Assembly (NCBI GenBank): GCA_001939145.1
Contig: LSRX01000428.1
Span: 481,346 to 545,345 of the forward strand
Length of the DNA: 64,000 nucleotides
Reading direction: 5' to 3'
Source of the DNA: Symbiodinium microadriaticum
Lineage: Eukaryota; Sar; Dinophyceae; Suessiales; Symbiodiniaceae
Shown here one piece after another: positions 43,197 to 53,645 of the stretch (the first letter of the stretch is position 1; every line of letters begins with the position of its first letter). Made by a program: the position numbers and the translations under genes. The notes under the pieces were generated by a model. That model saw nothing but the letters and a program-made list of their open reading frames with translations. It ran no database searches and was not told the origin of the DNA.

Positions 43197-43902
43197 GACT
43201 GCGGCGGGCTACAACCTCTGGGCAGCGCAATTGTTAGGCATGTCTCGAAAATTGTACACGGCATCCAACGTTTGTTAAATGTAGATCAAACTCAACCTGG
43301 TGAAGCTGGAGGGAAGCAAAGGGTAGATCTGGGATACCGGGTTGCCAGCTGTCTCGGAATGTGGTGCAATCTCTGCGGCTGTAGCTATGGAAAAAGCTTC
43401 ACTCTAGTTGCAGTGGCCTTCGATGCCAGAAACCGTCGCGGAGGCAGGGCCAAGCAAGTGGCCAACTTGGGTCGACACTGCCTGGCACAGCGGTTGTGCC
43501 AGCATGCGATCCCAACAAATTGGAGTAGCTTGCCGCAGGCCTGCTCTGGAAGCCATGGTACGTCGAAGTCTGTTCGTGGCAGGGATGGCGTGGCCTTGCA
43601 AAAAAACAAGCTTTTTTTCAGAGCTAGCCTTGCGCGTGGCCGAGCTTCACCACAGCCACAGTCGCCATCCTAGCCATTTGTCACCCAGCAAATGTGCACA
43701 CTCCAATGCTGGCTCAGGTACAGTCGAGCTCGTCGTGGTAAACGTCCTTGGTTGGACAGAGCATGAGATTGGACGCAAGACGAGCGGCAAAAGCTGGGCA
43801 AAAGTGAAAGCCAACAGTCGGAGAGCTACATGAGGCCACAGTACCAACCCCAGTCAGAGACGGCTTGCAGGCCTTCGGATCTCGCCCGCAGCCGCAAACT
43901 TT

Positions 43903-46900
43903 CTATGCATTTCGCTGAGCTTCGTGGCGGTGCTGGAGCTGGTTGTGAAGGTGGTGCTTGTGGTTGATGTGTTGGTGGCACTTGTCGAGGTGGTGCCTGA
44001 AGCAAGAGGCAGCAACAGATTGAAAACAACAGCAAGCTTTGCTACTGTCGTCTGCCGCGGCACTTGTGGAAGTAGCTGACGTAGAAGTGCTTGTGGATGA
44101 AGTACTCGATGTGCTTGAGGATGTGCTACTTGTAGAAGTGCTTGATGTGCTGGACGCAGTCGTGCTCGTAGACGATGTGCTGCTTGAACTGCTGCTGGTG
44201 CTTGTGCTGGACGTTGAAGTTGTAGAAGTTGATGATGTCGTTGAGCTGGAAGTTGAGGTGCTGCTTGATGTTGTGCTCGACGACGTGGTAGAAGTGGTGG
44301 ATGTCGAGGTGCTGCTGGAGGAGGTAGTCGTGGATGAGGTCGATGAGCTTGATGTGGACGTGCTCGTTGAGCTAGTTGTGCTAGTGCTAGTTGAGGATGA
44401 CGTGCTAGTCGAAGTTGTGCTGCTCGAAGATGATGTCGACGAGGACGTCGTCGAGGTGGATGACGTAGTGGAGCTGGACGACGAGCTTGACGTACTAGTG
44501 GTACTTGTGGTTGATGTGCTACTTGATGATGACGTGCTAGTGGAGGTGGAAGAAGTTGACGTGGTTGTTGTGGACGACGAGGAAGAGGAAGAGGTAGAAG
44601 TGCTGCTGGATGTTGTGGTAGTCGTGCTGCTTGAGGTGCTTGTTGTGGATGTCGAAGTGGTAGACGAGGAAGAACTTGATGACGTGGAGGTGGAAGATGT
44701 ACTGCTGGATGAGGTGCTAGTAGACGTGCTGCTGGTGGTGCTAGAAGTAGTGGAAGATGTAGAGGTAGAAGATGTGGAGCTTGATGTGCTGCTTGTAGAC
44801 GAGGAGCTCGTGCTTGTTGTTGATGTGGTGCTGGACGAACTTGACGTCGATGATGACGACGTCGAAGACGTGGACGTTGAGGATGTCGATGTGGAAGACG
44901 TCGATGTTGAAGTGGACGAGGTGGAAGACGTTGATGTGGAAGTGGTTGTCGTGGAAGAAGTGGATGTCGAAGTGGTCGATGTAGAAGAAGTTGAGCTGGA
45001 CGAGCTTGAAGTGGAAGAAGTCGAACTAGACGAGCTTGATGTGGAAGACGTTGAAGTTGTAGATGTCGTCGAGCTGCTGGAGGATGTCGATGTGCTGGTG
45101 CTTGTGGAGCTAGACGTTGACGTCGTGCTGCTACTGGTACTGCTGGTCGATGTTGATGTTGATGTCGTGCTGCTGGAGGATGTGGACGTGGAAGTCGTGC
45201 TAGACGAGCTGCTTGTGGTGCTTGATGTGCTTGAAGATGTGGAGGTGGAAGTTGTTGAGCTTGAAGAGGTGGAAGTAGACGAGCTACTTGTTGAGGAGGT
45301 GGTCGTTGATGTCGTGCTGGTGGATGACGTGCTCGTGCTCGAAGTTGAGCTACTGCTTGTTGAGGATGATGTGGATGTGGACGAAGTGGACGAAGTTGAT
45401 GTTGTTGAAGTTGTACTGCTGCTGGAGGAAGATGTTGAAGTGCTCGATGTGCTGGTGCTGGACGTGGTGGTTGAAGAGGTCGTTGTGCTCGTGCTGGTTG
45501 TAGTTGACGAGGATGTGGAGGAAGTTGTTGAAGAGGATGTGCTGCTCGACGTGGACGATGACGTGCTGCTGCTTGTGGACGAGGACGTTGTGGAAGAGCT
45601 GCTTGTAGAAGTTGACGTCGACGAGGTCGAGCTAGTTGTGGTCGATGTCGTCGATGTAGACGTGGTGCTGGAGGAACTTGTCGTGCTGCTGGATGAAGAA
45701 GTCGAAGAAGATGTTGTGCTTGTCGAGGATGTACTGGAACTCGTGGAAGATGTTGAAGAGGTGGATGTGGTTGAAGATGTGGACGATGTTGAAGACGTAC
45801 TTGACGTCGTGGACGTCGTGCTGCTGCTGGTGGTGCTTGAAGTGCTTGACGTGGTCGAACTACTGCTGGTTGATGTCGTCGTCGAGCTCGATGTGGAAGA
45901 TGTTGTGCTGGAAGTGCTGCTAGACGATGTGCTTGTTGAGGTTGTTGTGCTTGAAGATGAGCTGGAGCTGGTTGTTGATGTCGTGCTGGATGTGCTGGAG
46001 GAAGACGTCGTCGTGCTCGAGGAAGTTGAGCTGCTCGTGGATGTCGAAGATGTCGAGCTGGAGCTCGAAGATGTTGATGAAGTCGTGGTGGAAGATGTGC
46101 TGCTTGAAGATGAGGTTGAAGTTGAAGTTGAAGTGCTGGAAGTGCTGGTTGTGGATGTCGAGGTTGATGAAGTGCTGCTGGTAGACGAAGATGTCGAGGA
46201 AGATGTGCTAGAGGAAGAAGTGGTCGAAGTGCTGCTAGTAGAAGAAGTCGTGCTGGTGCTCGTAGATGTTGAAGAACTCGATGTGCTTGATGTTGAGCTT
46301 GACGAGGTCGAAGTTGATGTCGTGCTTGTGGACGAGGTCGTGGTGCTTGTGGTAGAACTTGAGCTCGTAGAGGTGGATGAGGAAGACGTTGACGAGCTGG
46401 ATGTTGAAGTTGTGCTGGATGTAGTGGATGAACTGCTGGTTGAAGTGGTTGACGTCGTACTGGTACTTGTTGATGAGCTGGTTGAAGACGTTGAGCTGGA
46501 CGAGGTTGAACTCGATGATGTAGAGGTTGTTGATGTGCTGGAACTTGTGGTACTGCTGGATGATGTGCTTGTGCTGCTGCTTGTCGTGCTGGAGGTCGAA
46601 GATGTGGTGCTGCTGGTACTGCTCGTGGACGTGGAAGACGTTGACGTGGAAGTTGAGGACGTCGACGTCGAGGATGTTGTACTGGATGACGTGGATGTCG
46701 ACGACGAAGTCGTCGACGAGGTGGACGTGGAAGAGCTTGTCGTGGACGAAGTTGATGTGCTGGAACTGGTGGTACTGCTAGATGATGTGCTTGTGCTACT
46801 GCTTGTAGTGCTAGAAGTCGAAGATGTAGTGCTGCTGGTACTGCTCGTGGAGGTGGAAGATGTTGACGTGGAAGTTGAGGATGTCGAACTCGACGATGTG

Positions 46901-49900
46901 GTGCTCGAGGACGTTGACGTCGAGGATGTTGTACTGGATGACGTGGATGTGGACGACGAGGTCGTCGACGAGGTGGACGTGGACGAGCTTGTTGTCGACG
47001 AAGTTGATGTGCTGGAACTTGTGGTGCTGCTAGATGATGTGCTTGTGCTACTGGAGGTCGTGCTTGAAGTCGAAGATGTGGTGCTGCTGGTGCTGCTGGT
47101 GGACGTGGTGGTGGACGATGTTGAAGTTGAGGATGTGGAGCTGGATGATGTGGTACTTGTTGATGTTGTGCTGGAAGATGTTGACGTGGAAGACGTGGTG
47201 CTGGATGACGTGCTTGTAGAAGACGAGGTCGTCGACGAGGTCGACGTGGAAGAGCTTGTTGTCGACGACGTTGATGTGCTGGAGCTGGTGGTACTGCTAG
47301 ATGATGTGCTTGTGCTGCTGCTTGTCGTGCTTGAAGTCGAAGATGTGGTGCTGCTGGTGCTGCTCGTGGACGTGGAAGACGTTGACGTGGAAGTTGAGGA
47401 AGTCGAACTCGACGATGTGGTGCTCGAGGACGTCGACGTCGAGGATGTTGTACTGGATGATGTGGATGTGGACGACGAGGTCGTCGACGAGGTGGATGTG
47501 GAAGAGCTTGTCGTGGACGAAGTTGATGAGCTGGAACTCGTGGTGCTGCTAGATGACGTGCTCGTGCTGGAAGTCGATGATGTCGTGCTGCTGGTGCTGC
47601 TCGTGGACGTGGAAGACGTTGACGTGGAAGTTGAGGATGTCGAACTCGATGATGTGGTGCTCGAGGATGTCGACGTCGAGGATGTTGTGCTGGATGACGT
47701 GGATGTGGACGACGAGGTCGTCGACGAAGTGGACGTGGAAGAGCTTGTCGTGGACGAAGTTGATGTGCTGGAGCTGGTGGTGCTGCTGGATGTTGTGCTT
47801 GTGCTACTGCTTGTCGTGCTGGAAGTCGATGATGTAGTGCTGCTGGAGCTGCTCGTGGATGTGGAAGACGTTGACGTTGAAGATGAAGATGTGGAAGTTG
47901 TCGATGTAGTGCTCGAGGATGTGGAACTGGACGAACTTGTGCTTGAGGAGGTTGTACTTGACGAGGTTGTACTTGACGAGGTTGAAGTCGTGGAAGAGGT
48001 CGTGGAGGAAGAGGATGTGGAGGTTGTAGAAGATGATGAAGTAGATGATGACGAAGACGTGCTGGTAGTTGAACTGCTGCTGGACGAAGTTGATGTTGAG
48101 CTTGTGCTTGAAGATGTCGTGCTAGTAGTGGAGCTCGACGATGTACTTGTTGAGGTCGAACTGCTGGACGATGTGCTGGTGCTGGTTGTTGAAGTCGTGC
48201 TGGACGAGCTCGTCGATGTTGAAGATGTGCTTGTACTTGTTGAGGTCGACGATGACGTTGTCGTCGTGCTGGATGTTGATGTCGATGTGGAGCTCGAAGA
48301 TGTTGTGGAGGAGGTCGACGATGTGCTGCTGCTGGTCGTGGTGGACGTGGTACTGGAAGACGAAGTGGAAGAGGACGATGTGGTGCTCGTAGATGTGCTG
48401 GATGACGTGGTGCTGGTGGTCGAGCTTGACGTGCTGCTTGTCGTGCTGCTGGATGTGGAAGTGCTGCTGCTGCTGGAGCTGCTCGTTGAAGTCGAAGTGG
48501 AGGACGTAGATGAAGTAGAACTTGATGTGGACGATGTCGTCGATGAGGAAGTTGAAGACGATGAGGTAGACGTTGATGTGCTGCTGCTTGAAGATGTGCT
48601 TGTGCTGCTAGTCGATGTTGAGGTACTGGAAGACGAAGTGCTGGACGAAGTCGAAGTTGAGGTGCTGGTGCTGCTGGTGGAAGACGTCGATGTTGAAGAG
48701 CTACTTGTCGACGTCGTGCTGCTGCTTGTTGTGGTGGATGTGGTACTGGAAGACGAAGTGGAAGAGGACGATGTGGTGCTCGTAGATGTGCTGGAAGAGG
48801 TGGTGCTGGTGGTTGTGCTGGATGTACTACTTGTCGTGCTGCTTGATGTCGAGGTGCTGCTGCTGCTGGAGCTGCTCGTTGAAGTTGAAGTGGAGGACGT
48901 GGATGAAGTAGAAGATGAGGAAGACGAAGTCGTCGTCGAGGTGGTGGATGTTGATGACGTCGATGTGGACGTTGATGACGACGACGATGTCGATGTGGAG
49001 GTGCTGCTGCTTGAAGTTGTGCTTGTGGTGCTAGATGATGTCGTAGTACTGGACGAAGAAGTACTGGACGAAGTCGACGTTGATGTACTGGTGCTGCTCG
49101 TCGAAGAGCTGCTACTGCTTGTTGTGCTGGTCGACGTGCTGGATGACGTGGTGCTGGTGGTCGAGCTTGACGTGCTGCTTGTCGTGCTGCTGGATGTGGA
49201 AGTGCTGCTGCTGCTGGAGCTGCTCGTTGAAGTCGAAGTGGAGGACGTAGATGAAGTAGAACTTGATGTGGACGATGTCGTCGATGAGGAAGTTGAAGAC
49301 GATGAGGTAGACGTTGATGTGCTGCTGCTTGAAGATGTGCTTGTGCTGCTAGTCGATGTTGAGGTACTGGAAGAAGAAGTGCTGGACGAGGTGGAAGTTG
49401 ACGTGCTGGTGCTGCTCGTAGAAGATGTCGATGTTGAGGAACTGCTCGTTGACGTTGTGCTGCTGCTGGTCGTAGTGGACGTGGTACTGGAAGACGAAGA
49501 GGTGCTTGTAGATGTGCTGGTTGTGGTACTGCTGCTGCTTGTGCTTGATGTGCTGCTTGTCGTGCTGGACGTGGAAGTGCTGCTACTGGAGCTGCTCGTC
49601 GATGTCGACGTGGAGGAGGTAGATGATGTAGAAGTTGATGTACTGGAGCTAGTCGTTGATGATGTCGTTGTGGATGTTGATGACGACGACGATGTCGATG
49701 TGGAGGTGCTGCTGCTTGAAGTTGTGCTTGTGGTGCTGGATGAAGTTGAAGTACTGGAGGAAGAAGTGCTTGAGGAAGTTGAAGTTGATGTACTGCTGCT
49801 GCTCGTGGAAGTTGACGTGGAGGATGTGGATGAAGTGGATGTAGATGTAGACGAAGTTGTCGTTGACGACGTGGACGTCGAAGTTGAAGACGACGTCGAA

Positions 49901-50943
49901 GTTGATGTGCTGCTGGTTGAAGATGTGCTTGTGGTGCTTGATGAGGTGGTAGTACTGGAAGAAGAAGTGCTTGACGAAGTGGAGGTTGATGTACTGGTGC
50001 TGCTGGTGGAAGACGTCGATGTTGAAGAGCTACTTGTCGACGTCGTGCTGCTGCTTGTTGTGGTGGATGTGGTACTGGAAGACGATGTGGAAGAGGACGA
50101 TGTGGTGCTCGTAGATGTGCTGGATGACGTGGTGCTGGTGGTCGAGCTTGACGTGCTGCTTGTCGTGCTGCTGGATGTGGAAGTGCTGCTGCTGCTGGAG
50201 CTGCTCGTTGAAGTCGAAGTGGAGGACGTAGATGAAGTAGAACTTGATGTGGACGATGTCGTCGATGAGGAAGTTGAAGACGATGAGGTAGACGTTGATG
50301 TGCTGCTGCTTGAAGATGTGCTTGTGCTGCTAGTCGATGTTGAGGTACTGGAAGAAGAAGTGCTGGACGAGGTGGAAGTTGACGTGCTGGTGCTGCTCGT
50401 AGAAGATGTCGATGTTGAAGAACTGCTCGTTGACGTTATACTGCTGCTGGTCGTAGTGCGTGTGGTACTGGAAGACGAAGATGAAAAAGACGAAGAGGTG
50501 CTTGTAGATGTGCTGGTTGTGGTACTGCTGCTGCTTGTGCTTGATGTGCTGCTTGTCGTGCTGGACGTGGAAGTGCTGCTACTGGAGCTGCTCGTNCTGG
50601 ACGAGGTGGAAGTTGACGTGCTGGTGCTGCTCGTAGAAGATGTCGATGTTGAGGAACTGCTCGTTGACGTTGTGCTGCTGCTGGTCGTAGTGGACGTGGT
50701 ACTGGAAGACGAAGAGGTGCTTGTAGATGTGCTGGTTGTGGTACTGCTGCTGCTTGTGCTTGATGTGCTGCTTGTCGTGCTGGACGTGGAAGTGCTGCTA
50801 CTGGAGCTGCTCGTTGATGTCGACGTGGAAGAGGTAGATGACATAGAAGTTGACGAAGAAATGGACGAAGAGGTGATGGACGAAGTCGCTGATAACGTGC
50901 CGGTGCTGCTCGTGGAAGTACTTGTGAGAGTTGTGGTGGTAGC
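43903..50943 (-). CDS. Giant Ser/Thr-only exon, probably the mucin-like stalk of REJ gene A
   Basis: Open for about 7 kb on the minus strand. From a likely acceptor (AATCAG|GCTACC near 50,943) to about 44,060 it encodes almost only Ser and Thr (for example TSTSSTSTSSSSTTS), over 2,250 residues, then about 50 ordinary residues to the ORF stop at 43,903. In another frame at 43,860-44,010 the Ser/Thr composition resumes (GTTSTSATNTSTTSTTFTTS), which fits splicing onward through a small intron. Such a region would be heavily O-glycosylated and extended, as in surface mucins. Its place directly 5' of the REJ exons suggests one gene, but that join is inference. The opposite strand is also open throughout (Val/Asp/Glu/Leu). 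One undetermined base (n) at 50,596 sits inside the repeat. Confidence 0.55.
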   Translation of the reverse strand, partial: ATTTTLTSTSTSSTGTLSATSSITSSSISSSTSMSSTSSTSTSTSSSSSSTSTSSTTSSTSSTSSSSTTTSTSTSTSSSSSTTSTTTSSSTTSTSSSSTSTSSTSSTSTSTSTSSXTSSSSSSTSTSSTTSSTSSTSSSSTTTSTSTSTSSSFSSSSSSTTRTTTSSSITSTSSSSTSTSSTSSTSTSTSTSSSTSSSSTSTSTSSTSTSSSSSTSTSTSSSSTSSSTTSSTSSSTSSTSSTSTSTSSSSSSSTSTSSSTTSSTSSSTTSTTSSSTSTSTTSSSSTSSSSTTSTTTSSSTTSTSSSSTSTSSTSSTSTSTSTSSSTSSSSTTTSSSTTSTSSTSSTSTSTSSSTSTSTSSTTTSSTSTSTSSTSSTSTSTSSSSTSTSTSSSTSSSSTSTSSSTTSTTSSSSTSTSTSSSSSTSTTTSSTTSSSTSTSTSSTSSTSTSTSSSSSSTSTSSTTSSTSSTSSSSTTTSTSTSTSSSSSTTSTTTSSSTTSTSSSSTSTSSTSSTSTSTSTSSSTSSSSTSTSTSSTSTSSSSSTSTSTSSSSTSSSTTSSTSSSTSSTSSTSTSTSSSSSSSTSTSSSTTSSTSSSTTSTTSSSTSTSTTSSSSSSTSSTSTSTSTSSSTSSSSTTTSSSTTSTTSSSSTSTSTSSSSSTSTSTSSTSTTSTTTSSSSSSTSSTSSTSTSTSSSSSSSTSTSSSTTSSTSSTTTSTTSSSTSTSTTSSSSTSSSSTTSTTTSSSTTSTSSSSTSTSSTSSTSTSTSTSSSTSSSSTSTSTSSTSTSSSSSTSTSTSSSSTSSSTTSSTSSSTSSTSSTSTSTSSSSSSSTSTSSSTTSSTSSSTTSTTSSSTSTSTTSSSSTSSSSTTSTTTSSSTSSTSSTTSSSSTSTSTSSTTTTSSSTSTSTSTSSTSTSSSSTTSTTSTSTSSSSSTSTSTSSSSTTSTTSSSTSSTSTSSSSSSTTSTSSSSSTSSSSTTSTSSSSTTSSTTSTSSSTTSSSTTSSSTSSSSSTSSSTTSTTSTSSSSTSTSSTSTSSSSSTTSSTSSTTSSSTSTTSSSTTSSSTSTSSTTSSSTSTSSTTSSSTSTSSSTTSSTSTSSSTTSSSSTSSTSTSTSSTSTSSTSSTTSSTSSTSTSSSSTTSSSSSTSSTTSSSTSTSSTTSSSTSTSSSTTSSTSTSSSTTSSSSTSSTSTSTSSTSTSSTSSTTSSTSSTTSSSTSTSSSSTTSSSTSTSSTTSSSTSTSSTTSSSTSTSSSTTSSTSTSSSTTSTSTTSSSSTSSTSTSSTTTSTSSTSSTTSSTSSTTSSSTSTSSSSTTSSSTSTSSTTSSSTSTSSTTSSSTSTSSSTTSSTSTSSSTTSSSSTSSTSTSTSSTSTSSTSSTTSSTSSTTSSSTSTSSSSTTSSSTSTSSTTSSSTSTSSTTSSSTSTSSSTTSSTSTSSTSTSTSSTSTSSTSSTTSSTSSTTSSSTSTSSSSTTSSSTSTTSTSSSSTSSSSTSSTSSSTSTSTTSTTSTSSSSTTSSTTSTSSSSTSSSSTSTSSSSTTSTTTSSTSTTSTSTSSSSTSSTSSSSTSTSTSTTSSTSSTSTTSSSSTSSSTSSSTSSTSSTSTSTTSTSSTSTSTSTSSSSSTSSTTTSSTSSSSSSTSSTSTSSSTSSSTTTSSSSTSSTTSTTSSSSSSSTTTSTSTSSSSTSSTTSSTSSSTTTSTSSSSTTSSTSSTTSSSTTSTTSSTSSTSSTSSTTSTSSTSSTSSSTSSTSTTSSSTSSSSSTTSSSSTTSTSTTSTTTSSTSSTSTSTSSSSTTSSSTSSSTSSSTSSSTSSSTTSSTSSSTTTSTSTTTSSTTTSSTSTSSTSTSSSSSSTTSTTSTSSTSSTSTSSSTSSSSTSSTSTSSTSTTSTTTSSTSSSSTSTSSSSTTSTSTSSSTSSTTSSSSSTTSTSTSSSSTTSTSTSTSSTSSSTTSTSSSTSTSTSTSSSSSTTSTTSTSSTSSSSSSTSSTSSSSSSTSSTSTTSTSTSSTTTTSTSTSSTSSTSTSTSSTSTSSTSTSSTSSSSTSSSSSTTSTTSTSSSSTSSTSSSTSSTSTSSTTSSTTSSTSTSTSSSSTSSTSTSSSSSSSTTSTSTTSTSSSTTTTTSSSTSTSSSSSSSTTTTSTSSTSTSTSSSSSTSTTSTTSTSSSSSSSTTSSTSTTSSSTSSSSSTTSTSTSSSTSTSTTSSTSTSTSSSSTSSTTTSSSSTSTSTTSTTSSSTTSSSTSTSSSTTSSTSTTSTSSTSTSSSSSSTSSTSTTASSTSSTSTSSTSSSTSSTSSTSTSTSATSTSAAADDSSKACCCFQSVAASCFRHHLDKCHQHINHKHHLHNQLQHRHEAQRNA
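46552..47990. repeat. Higher-order repeat of about 220-266 bp inside the Ser/Thr exon
   Basis: The block gatgatgtgcttgtgct and close variants recur at about 46,558, 46,777, 47,033, 47,299, 47,551 and 47,788, each followed by the same order of sub-blocks (gtcgtcgacgaggt, gagcttgtcgtggacgaag). Confidence 0.75.
48391..50842. repeat. Long tandem duplications (about 750 and 980 bp) inside the Ser/Thr exon
   Basis: A stretch of several hundred bases starting at about 48,391 recurs nearly unchanged from about 49,138 and 50,118. The sequence after the n at 50,596 repeats that before it (about 49,386-49,615 and 50,361-50,595). Confidence 0.75.
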
Positions 50944-50949
50944 CTGATT

Positions 50950-53165
50950 GTTGTGTCGAACGGAAGAGGCAACGTCTGCTTGCCCCTGTTACGGGTCACA
51001 CGTGTCCATACCAACACTCACAAAATACAAGCTGGACACCTGTAATCATCTCTGAGCAACTGCTTGCAGCCTACGGCCACTGTCACCACCAACAACTCCT
51101 GAAGGAGCACATGTCATGTGGATGTGAAAGCCCCCCTCTCCAATTGCCACACCCTCTGTCCTTGTAGTCCACGCGCGTCTGTCATATTAACAGAACCTGA
51201 GAATCCGCCGCATTGCATGCCAACAAAGCACCACTCTTCCGAACACGTCTGCCTCGAAACATCGCAGAAGACTAAGAACCTCCGCATGTGCCTAACTGCG
51301 ACAGTACTGCGAACAAGGTGCTGAGGGATGAAAACGTGAAACCCGCGCTCTGCTTTGCAGGAGCGCTTTCCTGGCGGCGCTCTTTCTTACAGCACCATCT
51401 GGCCCTCAAACAACATATGCAACCAGAGTCTAACTCTAACAGGTGGTATCCGAGACACTGCAAGAACATCTGAGAATGCAGGTGTGGAGAAAGCATGACC
51501 TCAGCGAGTGGCAACAGACGTCAACAAGCAACAAACACCGCCTGTTCCAAGAGAGTCTCAGCATGTCTCAGCGCCTAACTCAACTGATGTTTTCGCCAGG
51601 TCAGGTTGCCAAAGTCGGGTGCCACCGTCCCCTGACAATTCAAGCGGGTTTCGCCAGCGAAAACATCGTCGGTTCCGCGCCTCTCCGTGTCGAATATGCG
51701 TCGAAGGTAGGAACCTTTCGTGTCCAGTCATGTCCGATTAAAGCCGCTGAGAAGCAGAAGGTTGTATCCGGCCTGAGAAGTGCAACGACCAGCACGCTCG
51801 TCAGAACCAGTCCGCAAGCGCATGCGCGCACCTGTGGCAAGAGCTCCCCGAACATGATATGGTCAGATGATTTGTGGACCAGCTCTCGCACGCCTTCTCT
51901 GTGCCCTGCTTCATTCAACAGGCGACGCCATGGCACCAAAAAAACTGCCTGCCTCTCCAGGCAAATTCGATGTCCCTGGTGTTTGTGCTGTCTCAACGTT
52001 CAAAAGTGATCTTGTATCGTCGTGCAGGCATCCAAGGAACACGGATGCTGCCCACACCGAGCTCCAACCGATTGACTTTAATCTCAAGCGGTGTGCAAAA
52101 ATGGGTTGCTACCTACTGGCCCTCGCAAAGGCCACTACAGATGGGCTGCACGTGCGACACATCATGCCTGCATCAACACCCCTGCCTGCGTTCGAGAACT
52201 GCTCGAGATATAGCTAATGCACGAAGTTATAACAGGAGCTGCCCACTGTCACCCATAGCTCCTGCAGCATCTTAACTACGGCCAAGGTCAAAGTCAGATG
52301 GACACGTCGTTTTTTTTTGGGCTGCTTGGCACGGTTCGGCGGAGGTGTCGCCGGTGATGAGATGACCCCCGAAGGGCTGGGGAGTGCAGAGGTGGATCAC
52401 GAGCGCGAGAACGTAGTGGTGGGAGCTCCTACGACTTACGATGATCACCGAAGCATTTGCAAATGCCATTGCAACAAGAATTATGAATAGACTCTGCTAC
52501 GAAACCGAGGGTTACTCACATCGCCAACGTCGTGGGCAGCGAAATTCGGCAGGCAGCGGGCCCTAGCTCTGCTGAGCACAGCGAAGCGAGTTTCAGAACA
52601 GCCGCGGATTCACAACGGTGTACGGCCCGTTCCGATGCGATACTCCCGCCCAGGGCCAGCAAAATCATCTGCCGTTGCCGAACATCATGGCGCGAATGTC
52701 CCTTTACAGGTCAGGATAACCTCGCCCACTCAAAAACAAAATCCTGCATGGTTGCCGTGGCCGTAACAACTCACGAAGGTCCTGCCTGTCCAAACTCATG
52801 ATAAGAACTGCCTAGCCTAGCTAGCATGGCAGCGTAGGCTCGGCCGACAGTGTCGCTCGGAGTCGGCTGCCTGTCGCTACTTGGCTGCGTCGGTGCGCGC
52901 CAGATACAGTACCGCCCAGCAGTGTGGAGTATTGTGGAGTGTGCAGCTCCAAAAAGCCCACCGGCTCTGCCAACCTGGGTAGGCAGCAGTGCGGAGTGCC
53001 GGGAAGTTCGCAGAGACCCCACTCGCACAGGGCTTTTTTTTTGAGGGGGGAGGTCCTGAGCCTCGCTGCCCCTGCCGAGCCCAGCGAGCTTGGGGTACTG
53101 GGCGAGTTTGCAGCGCCGCGAGACGTCGAACTCTGTCAGGGCAAGTTCCTGCCGGTCGAATGGGT
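50950..53165. other. Intergenic or 5' part of REJ gene A
   Basis: No assignable exon. A minus-strand frame at 51,640-51,996 contains a short hydrophobic run (CGLVLTSVLVVALLRP) and could be an upstream exon. A minus-strand frame over 52,771-53,412 is mostly satellite translation. Confidence 0.4.
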
Positions 53166-53166
53166 C

Positions 53167-53512
53167 TAGCCGCTCGTATGCATTCACGCATCCACCCATC
53201 CATCCATCCATCCATCCATCCATGCATGCATGCATGCATGCATGGAACTTGTATTTGCACTTGCATTTATGCTTGCGGTTGCATTTGCATCGCATTTCAT
53301 TCCATTCCATTCCATTTCCATTCCATTCCCTTCCATTCTCTTCCATGCCCTTCCATGTCATTCCATGCCATTCCATGCCATTCCATTCCATCCATCCGTT
53401 CATTCCTTCCATTCATCCCGTACATCCATCCATTCAGTCTATTTCCTGTCCTTTCCTTTCCTTTCCTTTCCATTCCTTTCTTTTCCTTTCCTTCCTTCCT
53501 TAAATCCATGTT
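53167..53512. repeat. CATCC / CATG / CATTC simple-repeat block (left of retroelement)
   Basis: (CATC)n at 53,194-53,221, (CATG)n to 53,243, then degenerate CATTC and CTTTC pentamers to 53,505. Same motif family as 62,300-64,000. Confidence 0.9.
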
Positions 53513-53645
53513 GAACCCCCTGAGCGCTCTCGGCCGATTTTGCTTCGCATCGGCTAGATCTGGATTCAAATGGCCTGCTGTATTTCAGCAAGGCCAGCTC
53601 CACCATCATAGCACGGCCATCAGCTGTATAGAAAAGCCCGGAGGG

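Noticed and set aside
44039..50947. Plus-strand ORF of about 2,300 codons rich in Val, Asp, Glu and Leu
   Set aside because: It is the complement of the Ser/Thr repeat; it has no flanking plus-strand exons, whereas the minus strand joins a plausible gene.
52771..53412. Minus-strand ORF beginning with Met/Trp/Gly/Glu repeats
   Set aside because: Mostly satellite read in reverse.
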